Source: Solirubrobacterales bacterium (lineage in GTDB: Bacteria; Actinomycetota; Thermoleophilia; Solirubrobacterales; Solirubrobacteraceae). Taken from it: 64,000 bases of DNA. Location of the stretch: positions 32,507 to 96,506 of the forward strand of contig DAIDME010000102.1 of NCBI GenBank assembly GCA_027449125.1, given 5' to 3'. The notes below the pieces were generated by a model. The model ran no database searches. It was given only the letters and a program-made list of their open reading frames with translations, and had not been told where the DNA came from. Shown piece by piece: positions 54,994 through 63,983 of the stretch. How positions within the stretch are numbered: position 1 is the stretch's first letter; every line of letters starts with the position of its first letter. Both the position numbers and the translations under genes were made by a program.

Positions 54994-56735
54994 TCATCGC
55001 GCTGCTCGCGGTCGGAGGCGTGACGCTCGGCACGCTCGGGCTCGGGACCTGGGGCGTGCGCTTCGCGCGCACGACCTCGGACCTGCTGGTGGCGAGCCGG
55101 GTCGTGACGCCCTGGTGGAACGCGGCGGCGATCTCCGGCGAGTACCTGTCGGCGGCTAGCTTCCTCGGGATCGCGGGGCTCGAGATGCAGATCGGCGCGA
55201 GCGCGCTGTGGCAGTCGCTCGGCTTCACCGCCGGCTACCTGGCGCTGCTGCTGTTCGTGGCGGCGCCGCTGCGCCGCTACGGCTCCTACACGATCCCCGA
55301 CTTTGCCGAGGCGCGCCTGCACAGCCCCACGCTGCGCCTGGTGGCGGCGGCGATCGTGCTGGTGATCGCGGGCTTCTACCTGGTGCCGCAGCTGAAGGGG
55401 GCGGGGCTCGCGCTGAACGTGGTTGTGGGCTCGCCCTACTGGGTGGGCGTGGTGGTGGTGGCCGCGATCGTGGCGGTCAACGTGGCGCTCGGCGGGATGC
55501 GCGGGATCACCTACGTGCAGGCCTTCCAGTTCTGGATCAAGGTGTTTGCGATCGCCGTGCCCGCGATCCTGCTGCTCATCCACTTCGGTGGCCTGCCGGA
55601 GCGCGCGGCGCTGTTCGGCCGTTCGCTGCCGCACGCCGGCTCACGCGGTTTCACGGTGCGCCTGAGCGGGCGCGAGCGGGCGCAGTTCCCGCAGGCCGGG
55701 AGCTTCATCGTGGGTGGGCGGACGGTGCGGGTTCACGCCGGGCAGTGGGTGACGCTGCCCGCGCACACGGCGATCGGGATCCCGCCGGGAGGGGTGGTGC
55801 CGGTGGCCGCCGGCACGCCCGCGCTGACGGGCGCGCGATGGTCGCGGACGGTCGGCGGCACCGGCTCCGGCGCTCCTGTGCTGGTCTACTCGCTGCTGAT
55901 CGCGACCTTCCTCGGCACGATGGGGCTGCCGCACGTGCTGGTGCGCTTCTACACCAACCCCGACGGCTACGCCGCGCGCCGCACGACCGTGCGCGTGCTG
56001 GGGCTCCTCTCGCTCTTCTACCTGTTTCCCGCCATCTACGGGGCGCTCGGCCGGGTGCTCACGCCGCAGCTGTACATGAGCGGCCAGACCGACGATGTGG
56101 TGCTCTCGCTGCCGCGCATCGCCTGGCCGGGGGCGGGTGGGACGATCCTCACGGCGGTCACCTGCGCGGGCGCGTTCGCGGCCTTCCTGTCCACGTCGAG
56201 CGGACTGCTGGTGTCGCTGGCGGGCACCTTCAGCCACGATGTCTGGCCACGGTTGGCGCGCGGCCGGCCGGCTGGCGCCTCGCTGCGACGCCTGCACTTC
56301 CGCGTGGCCGCCCTGGGCGCCGTGGTGATCCCGGCCCTGGTCGCGCTCGTGGCGCAGGGGGTGGACATCGCGATCCTCGTGGGCTGGGCGTTCGCGCTGG
56401 CCGCGAGCTCGTTCTGCCCGATGTTCCTGCTCGGCATCTGGTGGACGCGGCTGACCGCCCGCGGCGCCGGCTTCGGCATGTGCGTGGGGATGCTCGTGGC
56501 AACCGGGATGATCTTCGCCGGGCTGGCCCTGGGGGAGCCGAGCCATGGGGCGCTGGCGCTGCTGGAGCAGCCCGCGATCGTGTCGGTGCCGCTCGCGTTC
56601 GCGGTGATGATCGGGGTCTCGCTCGCTGACCCCGTCCGGGTCGGTGATGTGGAGGCGCAGATGCTGGCGCTGCATGCGCCCGAGGGGCTGGGGGTGCGGC
56701 TCGACGACGAGGAGGGGGCCGGGGCGCTGGCCTGA
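54990..56735 (+). CDS. actP: Cation/acetate symporter, sodium:solute symporter family
   Basis: A protein of about 581 aa with 13 membrane segments typical of ActP: NAAAISGEYLSAASFLGIAGL, YTIPDFAEARLH, GAGLALNVVVGSPYWVG, LGTMGLPHVLVRFYTNPDG and FLSTSSGLLVSLAGTFSHDV. A large extracytoplasmic loop (about 210-295) is longer than in E. coli ActP. TTG 54990 overlaps the previous stop. It imports acetate for Acs. Confidence 0.92.
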   Translation: MIIALLAVGGVTLGTLGLGTWGVRFARTTSDLLVASRVVTPWWNAAAISGEYLSAASFLGIAGLEMQIGASALWQSLGFTAGYLALLLFVAAPLRRYGSYTIPDFAEARLHSPTLRLVAAAIVLVIAGFYLVPQLKGAGLALNVVVGSPYWVGVVVVAAIVAVNVALGGMRGITYVQAFQFWIKVFAIAVPAILLLIHFGGLPERAALFGRSLPHAGSRGFTVRLSGRERAQFPQAGSFIVGGRTVRVHAGQWVTLPAHTAIGIPPGGVVPVAAGTPALTGARWSRTVGGTGSGAPVLVYSLLIATFLGTMGLPHVLVRFYTNPDGYAARRTTVRVLGLLSLFYLFPAIYGALGRVLTPQLYMSGQTDDVVLSLPRIAWPGAGGTILTAVTCAGAFAAFLSTSSGLLVSLAGTFSHDVWPRLARGRPAGASLRRLHFRVAALGAVVIPALVALVAQGVDIAILVGWAFALAASSFCPMFLLGIWWTRLTARGAGFGMCVGMLVATGMIFAGLALGEPSHGALALLEQPAIVSVPLAFAVMIGVSLADPVRVGDVEAQMLALHAPEGLGVRLDDEEGAGALA

Positions 56736-56741
56736 AGCATG

Positions 56742-56802
56742 GCGCCGCCGGTGCGCCGCCGGTGCGCCGCCGGCCGCCGCCGGTGCGCCGCCGGCCGCCG
56801 GC
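56742..56802. repeat. GC-rich short tandem repeat
   Basis: Imperfect repeats of GCGCCGCCGGT and CCGCCGGCC fill the gap between the convergent actP and serS ends. They could form strong hairpins and end transcription from both sides. Confidence 0.6.
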
Positions 56803-56805
56803 CCC

Positions 56806-58032
56806 TCAGGCTGCCTGGAGGGTCGCGGGCGCGCCGAAGCGGGCCAGAACCTCTGGCAGCACGACGCTCCCGTCCGGCTGCTGGCCGTTCTCCAGCAGCG
56901 CGATCATGTGGCGCCAGGTGACGGCGGTGCCGTTGAGCGTGTGCACGGTCGCGGGTCGCCCGTCGGCTGGGCGGTAGCGGACATCCAGCCGCCGCGCCTG
57001 GAAGTCGGTCGTGTTGGAGCAGGAGGTGACCTCGCGGTACTGGGCCTGGCCGGGCATCCACGCCTCGCAGTCGTACTTCCTGGCAGCCGAGGCGCCGAGG
57101 TCGTCCACCGCGATCGCAACCACCCGGTAGGGGATCCCGAGCTCGGTGAGGATCGACTCCTCGATCGCGAGGATGCGCTCGTGTTCGGCGTGGGAGGCGT
57201 CGGGCTCGACGAAGGCGAACATCTCGAGCTTGTCGAACTGGTGCACCCTGAAGATCCCGCGTGTGTCCTTGCCCGCGGCGCCGGCCTCGCGGCGAAAGCA
57301 GGCCGAGAAGCCGGCGTAGCGGCGCGGCAGCTCTGTGGCGTCGAGGATCTCGTCGCGGTGCAGGGAGGCCAGGGCGACCTCCGAGGTGCCGACCAGATAG
57401 AGGTCGTCGTCGGGCAGGCGGTAGATCTGCTGCTCGGTGTCGGGCAGCATGCCGGTGCCGACCAGCGCCCGCTCGCGCACCAGCACCGGCGGGATCACCG
57501 GCTCGAAGCCCTCCGCGATCAGCTTGGTGAGCGCGTACTGCACCAGCGCGAGCTCGAGCAGCACCAGGCCGCCGCGCAGGTAGGCAAAGCGTGAGCCCGA
57601 AAGCCTGGCGCCGCGCTCCATGTCGATCATCGCCCCGGCCAGCTCGAGGTGGTCGGCGCCGGTGGCCCCCGCGTTCCCGACCTCACGCAGCACCGTGTCA
57701 TGTGCCGGCGCGTCCGCCGCCGGTATGTTCGGCAGGGTCAGCAGCAGCTCGTCGAGCTGGGCGCGGGCGCCTGACTCGAGCTCTGCCAGCTCGCGGCCGC
57801 GGGCGGCCAGCGCGGCCATCTGCTCGCGCTCCGAGTCGGTGGGCGCGCCGCGCCGGCCGCGGCTCGCGCGGTTCTGCTCGGCCCGCAGGTCCTCGAGCTC
57901 CGCGGTCAGGCCGCGCCAGCGCTCGTCAAGCGCGAGCAGGCGGCTGATCGCGTCATTCGGCACGTCACCGCGGCGTGCGAGCGCCGCCGCCACCGCCTCC
58001 GGCTCCGAGCGGATCAGTCTGAGGTCGAGCAT
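56806..58032 (-). CDS. serS: Seryl-tRNA synthetase
   Basis: A 408-aa class II synthetase: N-terminal coiled-coil tRNA-binding arm (MLDLRLIRSEPEAVAAALAR to about 100), motif 2 in FSACFRREAGAAGKDTRGIFRVHQF (in part) and motif 3 near GTAVTWRHMIALLEN (the T-R region of SerRS). Charges tRNA-Ser and tRNA-Sec. Length is near the usual 420-430. Standalone. Confidence 0.96.
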   Translation of the reverse strand: MLDLRLIRSEPEAVAAALARRGDVPNDAISRLLALDERWRGLTAELEDLRAEQNRASRGRRGAPTDSEREQMAALAARGRELAELESGARAQLDELLLTLPNIPAADAPAHDTVLREVGNAGATGADHLELAGAMIDMERGARLSGSRFAYLRGGLVLLELALVQYALTKLIAEGFEPVIPPVLVRERALVGTGMLPDTEQQIYRLPDDDLYLVGTSEVALASLHRDEILDATELPRRYAGFSACFRREAGAAGKDTRGIFRVHQFDKLEMFAFVEPDASHAEHERILAIEESILTELGIPYRVVAIAVDDLGASAARKYDCEAWMPGQAQYREVTSCSNTTDFQARRLDVRYRPADGRPATVHTLNGTAVTWRHMIALLENGQQPDGSVVLPEVLARFGAPATLQAA

Positions 58033-58083
58033 CTTCGCGGTCAGACGCTACCAGCGCGCGCGTCGCTCCTGGGCTCGCCGGTG

Positions 58084-58572
58084 TCAGCTGTGCTTGGAGC
58101 CGCTCAGCTCGGGCAGCGGCCCGGTCAGCGGCAGCAGCTGCAGCGGCTTGTCGACGCAGGGGGTGACACCCGGCTCGGGCGGCGCGTCGCGGCCGGAGAA
58201 GCGTGCGACGAAGTCAGCCACCTCGCGAGCCTGCTTGCCCACGAAGATGTTCTGCGGCATGTAGGCCCCGGAGAAGCCGCCGTTCTCGATCGCGTACAGC
58301 ACCCGGATCGCCGGGCGCTCGCAGCGCTGGTTGAAGCTCGGGCCGCTGATCGCGGCGAACGTGGTCGGGTTCACACCGGAGCCGTGCGTGCCGGCGTAGG
58401 ATAGGGTGTGACAGCCGCCACAGCGCTGGTTGAACAGGTGCGCGGCGATGCTGTCGGAGGCGTAGGTCGGGTCGGACTTTGGCACCCCGATCGCCTCGGT
58501 GCCGCAGGCGGAGACGACAAAGGCGACGGCCACGGCGGCGAGCAGGCTTGCGAGGAGTCGTTTGTGGCGCAT
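58084..58572 (-). CDS. Class I c-type cytochrome lipoprotein
   Basis: A 162-aa lipoprotein: signal LLAAVAVAFVVSACG (lipobox Cys), one heme motif QRCGGCH, and a likely axial Met in GAYMPQN. The C terminus has Cys in VTPCVDKP. It probably carries electrons to a terminal oxidase at the outer face of the membrane. ATG 58572 gives a proper signal peptide; the open frame goes further upstream. Confidence 0.88.
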   Translation of the reverse strand: MRHKRLLASLLAAVAVAFVVSACGTEAIGVPKSDPTYASDSIAAHLFNQRCGGCHTLSYAGTHGSGVNPTTFAAISGPSFNQRCERPAIRVLYAIENGGFSGAYMPQNIFVGKQAREVADFVARFSGRDAPPEPGVTPCVDKPLQLLPLTGPLPELSGSKHS

Positions 58573-58814
58573 CCGCGGCGGATCATACGGAACGCGCCGC
58601 GAGAAGGTCTCACCAGCGGCGCGAGCAGGGTTTCGTCCGTGGACGGCGAACACCTGTCACGAGCAACCCCGGCGCCGGTCGCCGACGCCCGCCCCGTTCT
58701 AGCCGTGATGCGCGGGCGTCCCTCAAGGCGGCAACCTGAAACGGCCGGCGCTGGGGTGAGGCTCGCGGGTCGCCTGCGCGCAGCGACGCCGCCCGGGCGC
58801 ACGCGCGTGCTACG

Positions 58815-60641
58815 GTGCCTCGCGTGTGCGCAGATCTGGCTGCGGCCGACGCTGAGGCGCGGGCTGCGTCGTGGGACCTCGGAGCTCTGGCTGACGGCCT
58901 TGGGGACGCGGGTGCCGACGCGCGCATGCGCGAGGCGCACGACCACGCGGCTGCCTTCGCGGCGCGGTACGCGGGCCTGGTCGGCGGGCTCGACGGTGCC
59001 GGGCTGGTCGGAGTCATGCGCGAGCTCGCGGAGATCCGATCGTCTGCGCAGAGGGCCGTCGTCTACGCGCAGCTGCGGTTTGCGACCGATAGCGGAGACC
59101 CGGAGCGAGGCGCGCTGCTGGACCGCATGCGGTCTGCTGGCGCCGAGATCGAGGCTGCACTCGCCTTCTTCGAGCTGGAGTGGTCCGCACTTGAGGACGA
59201 GCGCGCGGAGGCGCTGCTGCAGGAGGCCGGGGCGGCGCTCGACTTCGCCGCCCACCACCTGCGCGTGGTTCGGCTGAAGCGAGCCTACCTGCTGAGCGCG
59301 GCGGAGGAGCGCGTGATGGTGCAGCGTCGTCTCACCGGAGAGCTCGCCTGGGCGAGGCTGTTCGAGACCCTCGCGGGCGCGATGATGGTCGATCTGGACG
59401 GCGAGACGGTGCCGTTGGCGGTTGCCTACAACCAGCTCACCGACGCCGACGGCGCCAGGCGCCGCACGGCCATGACGGCGCTTGCGACAGCGGTGCAGGA
59501 GGGTTTCGGCACGCGCGCCTACGTGTTCAACACGCTGTTGCAGGACCGCGCGGTGGAGGACCGCCTGCGGGGCTATCCGAGCTGGCTGAGCGCCCGCAAC
59601 CTCGATCACCAGCTCACCGATCAGGCCGCGCAGACGCTGATCGAGGCGGTCAGGGGGCGCTATGACATCGCCCGCAGGTGGTGTCGCGTCAAGGCGAGCC
59701 TGCTCGGGCACGAGCAGCTCGACGAGTGTGACCTGATGGCGCCCGTGGCCCTGGCCGAGTCACGCTACCCCTACGCCGCGGCGCGCGAGCTGGTGCTGGG
59801 CGCCTTCGGGGATCTGTCGCCCGAGGTGGCCACCCTGGCGGCGCGGTTCTTCGACGAGCGCTGGATCGACGCGCCGATCCGCCAAGGGAAGATGGCGGGT
59901 GCGTTCTGTGAGGACTCGGTCCCCGAGCTTCACCCCTACGTGCTGCTCAACTACGGCGGCCGGCGCAACGACGTCGCCACGATGGCGCACGAGCTCGGTC
60001 ATGGCTTGCACGCGCTGCTCGCCAGCGCTCGCGGGATCTTCCATCAGTCACCACCCACGCCGGTCGCCGAGACGGCGTCCACGTTCGGTGAGCTGCTGCT
60101 GCTGGAACGGATGCTCGAGGAAGCGGGTTCGGCGCGCGAGCGGCTCGGCCTGCTGGCCGCCGCGGCCGACCAGTCGCTGCTCACCGTCTTCCACCAGGTC
60201 GCCTACAACCAGTTCGAGGAACGCGTGCACACGGCTCGCCGCAACGAGGGTGAGCTGCCGGCAGATCGCGTGAGCGAGCTCTACCGAGAGGCCTGGGCCG
60301 AGCTCTACGGAGGCGTTGTGGAGCCGCATCCCGGGGCCGAGCGTTACTGGTCGGTGGTGCCCCACTTCTTCCTCTGGCCGGGCTACGTGTACGGATACGC
60401 CTACGGGCAGCTGCTGTCGCTGTCACTGTTCGCCCGTTACCGGGAGCAGGGCGCGCCGTTCGTCCCCAAGCTGCTCAACTTCCTGGCCGCTGGCGGCTCG
60501 CGTTCGCCGCAGGAGCTCGCGACGATCGTGGGCGTCGACCTGGAAGACCCCGGCTTCTGGTCGGCGGGGCTCGAACTGGTGGCGGCGCAGGTGCGGGCGG
60601 TCGAGGAGTTGGCTGGCGAGGTCTCCGGGGAGTCCGTGTAA
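58815..60641 (+). CDS. pepF: Oligoendopeptidase F-type M3 metallopeptidase
   Basis: A 608-aa zinc peptidase with the M3 motif MAHELGHGLHALLA (HExGH) and the following Glu in PPTPVAETASTFGELLLLERML, plus N-terminal oligopeptidase F domain (RELAEIRSSAQRAVVYAQL). It cleaves oligopeptides in the cytosol. GTG 58815; GTG 58824 is possible. Confidence 0.92.
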   Translation: MPRVCADLAAADAEARAASWDLGALADGLGDAGADARMREAHDHAAAFAARYAGLVGGLDGAGLVGVMRELAEIRSSAQRAVVYAQLRFATDSGDPERGALLDRMRSAGAEIEAALAFFELEWSALEDERAEALLQEAGAALDFAAHHLRVVRLKRAYLLSAAEERVMVQRRLTGELAWARLFETLAGAMMVDLDGETVPLAVAYNQLTDADGARRRTAMTALATAVQEGFGTRAYVFNTLLQDRAVEDRLRGYPSWLSARNLDHQLTDQAAQTLIEAVRGRYDIARRWCRVKASLLGHEQLDECDLMAPVALAESRYPYAAARELVLGAFGDLSPEVATLAARFFDERWIDAPIRQGKMAGAFCEDSVPELHPYVLLNYGGRRNDVATMAHELGHGLHALLASARGIFHQSPPTPVAETASTFGELLLLERMLEEAGSARERLGLLAAAADQSLLTVFHQVAYNQFEERVHTARRNEGELPADRVSELYREAWAELYGGVVEPHPGAERYWSVVPHFFLWPGYVYGYAYGQLLSLSLFARYREQGAPFVPKLLNFLAAGGSRSPQELATIVGVDLEDPGFWSAGLELVAAQVRAVEELAGEVSGESV

Positions 60642-60655
60642 GCGCACGGCGGTGC

Positions 60656-61363
60656 TCAGAAGTGGATGTGGGCGGCGGCCACCTTGCGGCCGCTGGCGGA
60701 GACGAGCTCGACCGAGCGCAGGGTCGATACCGGCCAGGGGCTCTGCCCGCTCCAGCTGGCGCGGCCGTTGCTGACCGTGAAGCTGCCGATCGTCGCGCCG
60801 CGGCCCGAGTGCTGCCAGACGATGCAGCGCACGCTCCTGACGTCCGGTAGGTCTCGCAGTGAGATCGCGACCGAAACGTGTTTGCCGGTCGTCAGGCTGA
60901 CATCGCCAAACGACTGTCCGGCCAGCGTCAGGCTTGCGCTGGCGCGGGTGGGGGACTGAAGTCGGGCCGGGCCGCTCAGCAGGATCGCGATCGCCGCGAC
61001 AGCGGCCACGCCGGTCGCAAAGACCGGTGTCAGCAGCGCGGGGCGAGGCCAGGCCGGTCGCCGCCACCCGCGCCGCGTCGACCGCGCGCCGCCGGCGGGC
61101 GCGGTGGTGACCGGCGCGTCTGCACGGCTCGGGGCAGGCACGAGCAGCGGCACGAGCGGCGTCGCTTCGGGTACTGCCTCGAGCAGCGAGTCGGCGACGC
61201 GCCTGAAAGTCGCTGCCTCGTGGGCGCACGCGTCACAGGCGTGGATGTGAAGCAGGGCCGCCTCGCGTTCCGCGCCGTCCAGCACGCCGAGCGCGAGCTC
61301 GGCGCTCACCGCCGCCGCGGCCAGACACTCGGGGTTGTTCGTGTCGCTTGTCTCTGACTGCAT
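60656..61363 (-). CDS. Anti-sigma factor (zinc-finger, RskA-like)
   Basis: A 235-aa protein: cytoplasmic zinc finger HIHACDACAHE (HxxxCxxC), one membrane helix (LLTPVFATGVAAVAAIAILL) and an extracytoplasmic RskA-like domain (ASLTLAGQSFGDVSLTTGKH to IHF). It would hold the ECF sigma factor encoded just upstream until proteolysis. ATG 61363 begins two bases after the sigma stop. Confidence 0.88.
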   Translation of the reverse strand: MQSETSDTNNPECLAAAAVSAELALGVLDGAEREAALLHIHACDACAHEAATFRRVADSLLEAVPEATPLVPLLVPAPSRADAPVTTAPAGGARSTRRGWRRPAWPRPALLTPVFATGVAAVAAIAILLSGPARLQSPTRASASLTLAGQSFGDVSLTTGKHVSVAISLRDLPDVRSVRCIVWQHSGRGATIGSFTVSNGRASWSGQSPWPVSTLRSVELVSASGRKVAAAHIHF

Positions 61364-61364
61364 C

Positions 61365-62018
61365 TCAGGCTCCCCCTCCGATCCCTGGGGCCACGGCACC
61401 GGCGGCGGCGGCGCCGGCTGTCGCGCCCGCGAGGCCGAGCGCGGCAGCCGGCGCGCGGGCCTCGGGGGCTGGGGCGTTGAGCGCTCCGCGCAGGTTCGCA
61501 AGCCCGCTGCGCAGGCGCGTCTTGGCTGTGCCCAGCGGGATCTCTTCGCGCTTTGCGATCTCAGCCGCCGTCAGGCCGCCCCAGGCTGCGAGCACCAGCG
61601 CCCGGCGCTGGCCGTCGGGCAGCCCGGCGAGCTTGCTGCGGATCGAGGCGACCGCCTCGTTGGTGATCGCCTGATCCAGCGGGCCGGGCGCACGGCTGGC
61701 GAGCTCCAGCGCGTCGATCGCAACCGCCGCCGGCGCGACCGGCGAGCGGCGGCGCTCGTCGATCGCCGCGTTGCGCGCGATCGCGAGGATCCAGCCACCG
61801 GCGGTGCCTCGCTCCGGATCGAAGCTGGCGGCGCGCCGGTAGACGCGCTCGATCGCCTCCTGGGCCGCCTCCTGGGCGCGGTGCGGATCGCCGAGGACGG
61901 AGAGCGCTAGCCCGTAGATGCGGCGCTCGTAGCGCCTGACCAGCAGCGTCGTTGCCTGCTGGTCGCCGGACGCGACAAGCTCGAGCAGCGCTTCGTCGGT
62001 TGCTGCCACGCTCAGCAC
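61365..62018 (-). CDS. ECF RNA polymerase sigma factor
   Basis: A 217-aa sigma-70 family protein with region 2 (LVRRYERRIYGLALSVLGDPHRAQEAAQEAIERVY, in part) and region 4 (LPDGQRRALVLAAWGGLTAAEIAKREEIPLGTAKTRLRSGL, in part), then a Gly/Ala-rich tail of 35 residues. First gene of sigma/anti-sigma operon and divergent from a secreted protein, its likely target. Confidence 0.92.
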   Translation of the reverse strand: MLSVAATDEALLELVASGDQQATTLLVRRYERRIYGLALSVLGDPHRAQEAAQEAIERVYRRAASFDPERGTAGGWILAIARNAAIDERRRSPVAPAAVAIDALELASRAPGPLDQAITNEAVASIRSKLAGLPDGQRRALVLAAWGGLTAAEIAKREEIPLGTAKTRLRSGLANLRGALNAPAPEARAPAAALGLAGATAGAAAAGAVAPGIGGGA

Positions 62019-62164
62019 GATGGGTAAAAGCTAGCGCCGAGCCGGGTCGAAAGCTAAGAGCTTCCGAAGTTTGCGTGCGGCGCAATCCATCGCGGCCGCC
62101 CGACCGTAATCCCTGGGGACAGGCCGTCTGCTGGCGGCGAGCGACGTCAACTCAAGGAGGACCA

Positions 62165-63460
62165 GTGAAAGTACGAAACCAAAGGCAGGGCTCGAGCGGG
62201 GCTCGGGTAGCTGTGTCACTGCGCGCCGTCGCGGGCGGGCTCGGCGCGACCGGCGTCGCCGCGGCGCTGGCGCTGGCTGCCGGGCCGGCGGCCGCCGCGG
62301 CGCCACACATGCGTCCGCACATGCCGATGTGGAGCGCCCAGAGCCAGCTGTCGCGGATGGCGGAGATGCCGGTCGGCTCGACGGTGCCTGCCAACGGCGA
62401 CATGAACCCCTATGGGGTGGCGGTGGTGCCGTCCATCTCCGGCGTCACCACCGGAGTACCGGGGAGCAAGCTCGTCGCCGGGGACGTGCTGGTCGCGAAC
62501 TTCAACAACTCCGCGGGGACCGCCGGGGCCGGCACGACGTTGGTCGAGATCAACCCGATGACGGGCCAGAGCCAGACGTTCTACCAGGGCACGTCGACGC
62601 TCGTCGGGCCGGTGGCGATCGCGATCAACCCGACCGCCGGCATCGTCTGGGTCGGTGACTACGGCCCGGCCAATGCAAGCGGGGTCTATGACGGGGCGAT
62701 GGCCAACATCGATGTGATCTCGCCTGCCGGGAAGCTCCTCGCGACGTTCAACAACACCACCACCGCCTCGAGCAAGTTCTCGGGCGTGTGGGGTCAGGCG
62801 TTCGCTGCCATCGATGGACAGCCGTCGTTCATCTGGACCAACGCCGGCGACGGGACGACCGGCACCGGCGGGGGAACCGTCTGGCAGCTGATCCCGAAGG
62901 CAGGCGTCAGGGGTCAGCCACTCGGCTCCTCCTACACGCTGCTGTCCGGAGGGCTCGCCTACGGCAGCACGCCGGGCACCACGGCGGCCAACGCCGCCGG
63001 CCCCCAGGGGACCGTGTACGACTCGAGCAACAAGACGCTGTATGTGACCGACGATGCCAACAACACGATCTACGCGATCACGGGTATCGGCACGAGCGGG
63101 CCGATGCGCACCGCGCTGGTGAGCGGTGGCTGGCTGAACTCGCCACAGGGCATCGCGATCAACCCGTCCAACGGTGACCTGCTGGTGGTCAACGGCGCGG
63201 GCAACAACGACCTGCTCGAGTACACGACGATGGGCCGCCTGGTCGCGCGCCGTGACCTGTTCCCCGGCCAGCCCGCCGGGGCGCTGTTCGGGCTCGCGGC
63301 CACCACGACCAGCCCGGGGCAGACGACGCTCTACTTCGGCAACGACAACAACAACATGCTCTACGAGCTGACCGGCCCGGTCGTCGGCGGCGGCATGCCG
63401 ATGCGGATGGGCCGCGGCCACATGCACGGGCGCGGCCACATGCACGGGCGCGGCAGGTAG
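62165..63460 (+). CDS. Secreted NHL-like propeller protein with His/Met-rich ends
   Basis: A 431-aa exported protein from GTG 62165 (AAGGAGG four bases upstream). Signal peptide to about residue 46 (AALALAAGPAAAAA). Mature N terminus HMRPHMPMW and C terminus GRGHMHGRGHMHGRGR are rich in His and Met. Between them are about six propeller-like repeats (GPVAIAINPTAGIVWVGDYG, PQGTVYDSSNKTLYVTDDAN, SPQGIAINPSNGDLLVVNGA), similar to NHL/TIGR03118 proteins. The ends suggest copper or nickel binding. Divergent from the sigma/anti-sigma genes, so likely in their regulon. Confidence 0.82.
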   Translation: MKVRNQRQGSSGARVAVSLRAVAGGLGATGVAAALALAAGPAAAAAPHMRPHMPMWSAQSQLSRMAEMPVGSTVPANGDMNPYGVAVVPSISGVTTGVPGSKLVAGDVLVANFNNSAGTAGAGTTLVEINPMTGQSQTFYQGTSTLVGPVAIAINPTAGIVWVGDYGPANASGVYDGAMANIDVISPAGKLLATFNNTTTASSKFSGVWGQAFAAIDGQPSFIWTNAGDGTTGTGGGTVWQLIPKAGVRGQPLGSSYTLLSGGLAYGSTPGTTAANAAGPQGTVYDSSNKTLYVTDDANNTIYAITGIGTSGPMRTALVSGGWLNSPQGIAINPSNGDLLVVNGAGNNDLLEYTTMGRLVARRDLFPGQPAGALFGLAATTTSPGQTTLYFGNDNNNMLYELTGPVVGGGMPMRMGRGHMHGRGHMHGRGR

Positions 63461-63475
63461 CGGACCGCCATTCGG

Positions 63476-63511
63476 TGGGCCAAATACATCCCCCAGGATG
63501 TATTTGGCCCA
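63476..63511. repeat. Palindromic element copy 2 (TGGGCCAAATACATCC hairpin)
   Basis: TGGGCCAAATACATCC (63476-63491), loop CCCA, GGATGTATTTGGCCCA (63496-63511): 16-bp perfect arms, sharing GGGCCAAATACAT with the copy at 30082-30115. It lies between convergent genes. Confidence 0.85.
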
Positions 63512-63539
63512 CGGGTCGCACCTCGGGGCGCCGCGAGCG

Positions 63540-63983
63540 TCAGTGCACGACGGTGGCGGCGCGGAACAGGAGCGCCGTCACGACCAGGGCGGCGAGGGTC
63601 ATCGACCCGATCTCGCGGCGCAGGATCGCCACCACCACCTCCCGCTGCTCGGCGGCCGGGAGCGCGGCCACGGCCTGGGCGTTGTCCAGGCCCCGGGCGT
63701 CGAGGATCATCGTCGCGGCGGAGAGCTTGAGCTGCTCGGCGATCAGGCCGACCACCAGCGGCAGGGCGCCGTACAGGTAGTGAAGCGGCACCGCCTTGTA
63801 GCCCATCAACAGCAGAACGCCGCCGAGCGCGGCCTCGACGGCAACCGCCACCTGCCCGGCGCGCAGCGCCCGCCAGAAGAGGTTGCTCGGGCGGCGGCGA
63901 AACCACGCCACCGCGCCGATCGCGAAGGCGAACAGGTTGAGCGCCAGCGCGAGCACTCCGACGACGATGTGCACATCCTTCAC
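63540..63983 (-). CDS. Small membrane protein, unknown function
   Basis: A 147-aa protein with four membrane helices (IVVGVLALALNLFAFAIGAVAW, VAVAVEAALGGVLLLMG, LYGALPLVVGLIAEQL, SMTLAALVVTALLF) and a short loop with REVVVAILRRE. No family recognised. ATG 63983. Confidence 0.72.
   Translation of the reverse strand: MKDVHIVVGVLALALNLFAFAIGAVAWFRRRPSNLFWRALRAGQVAVAVEAALGGVLLLMGYKAVPLHYLYGALPLVVGLIAEQLKLSAATMILDARGLDNAQAVAALPAAEQREVVVAILRREIGSMTLAALVVTALLFRAATVVH

Noticed and set aside
62115..62148. GGGGAC and CGTC as an ECF-type promoter for the secreted propeller gene
   Set aside because: The two elements are about 24 bases apart, too far for the usual 16-17 base ECF spacing.
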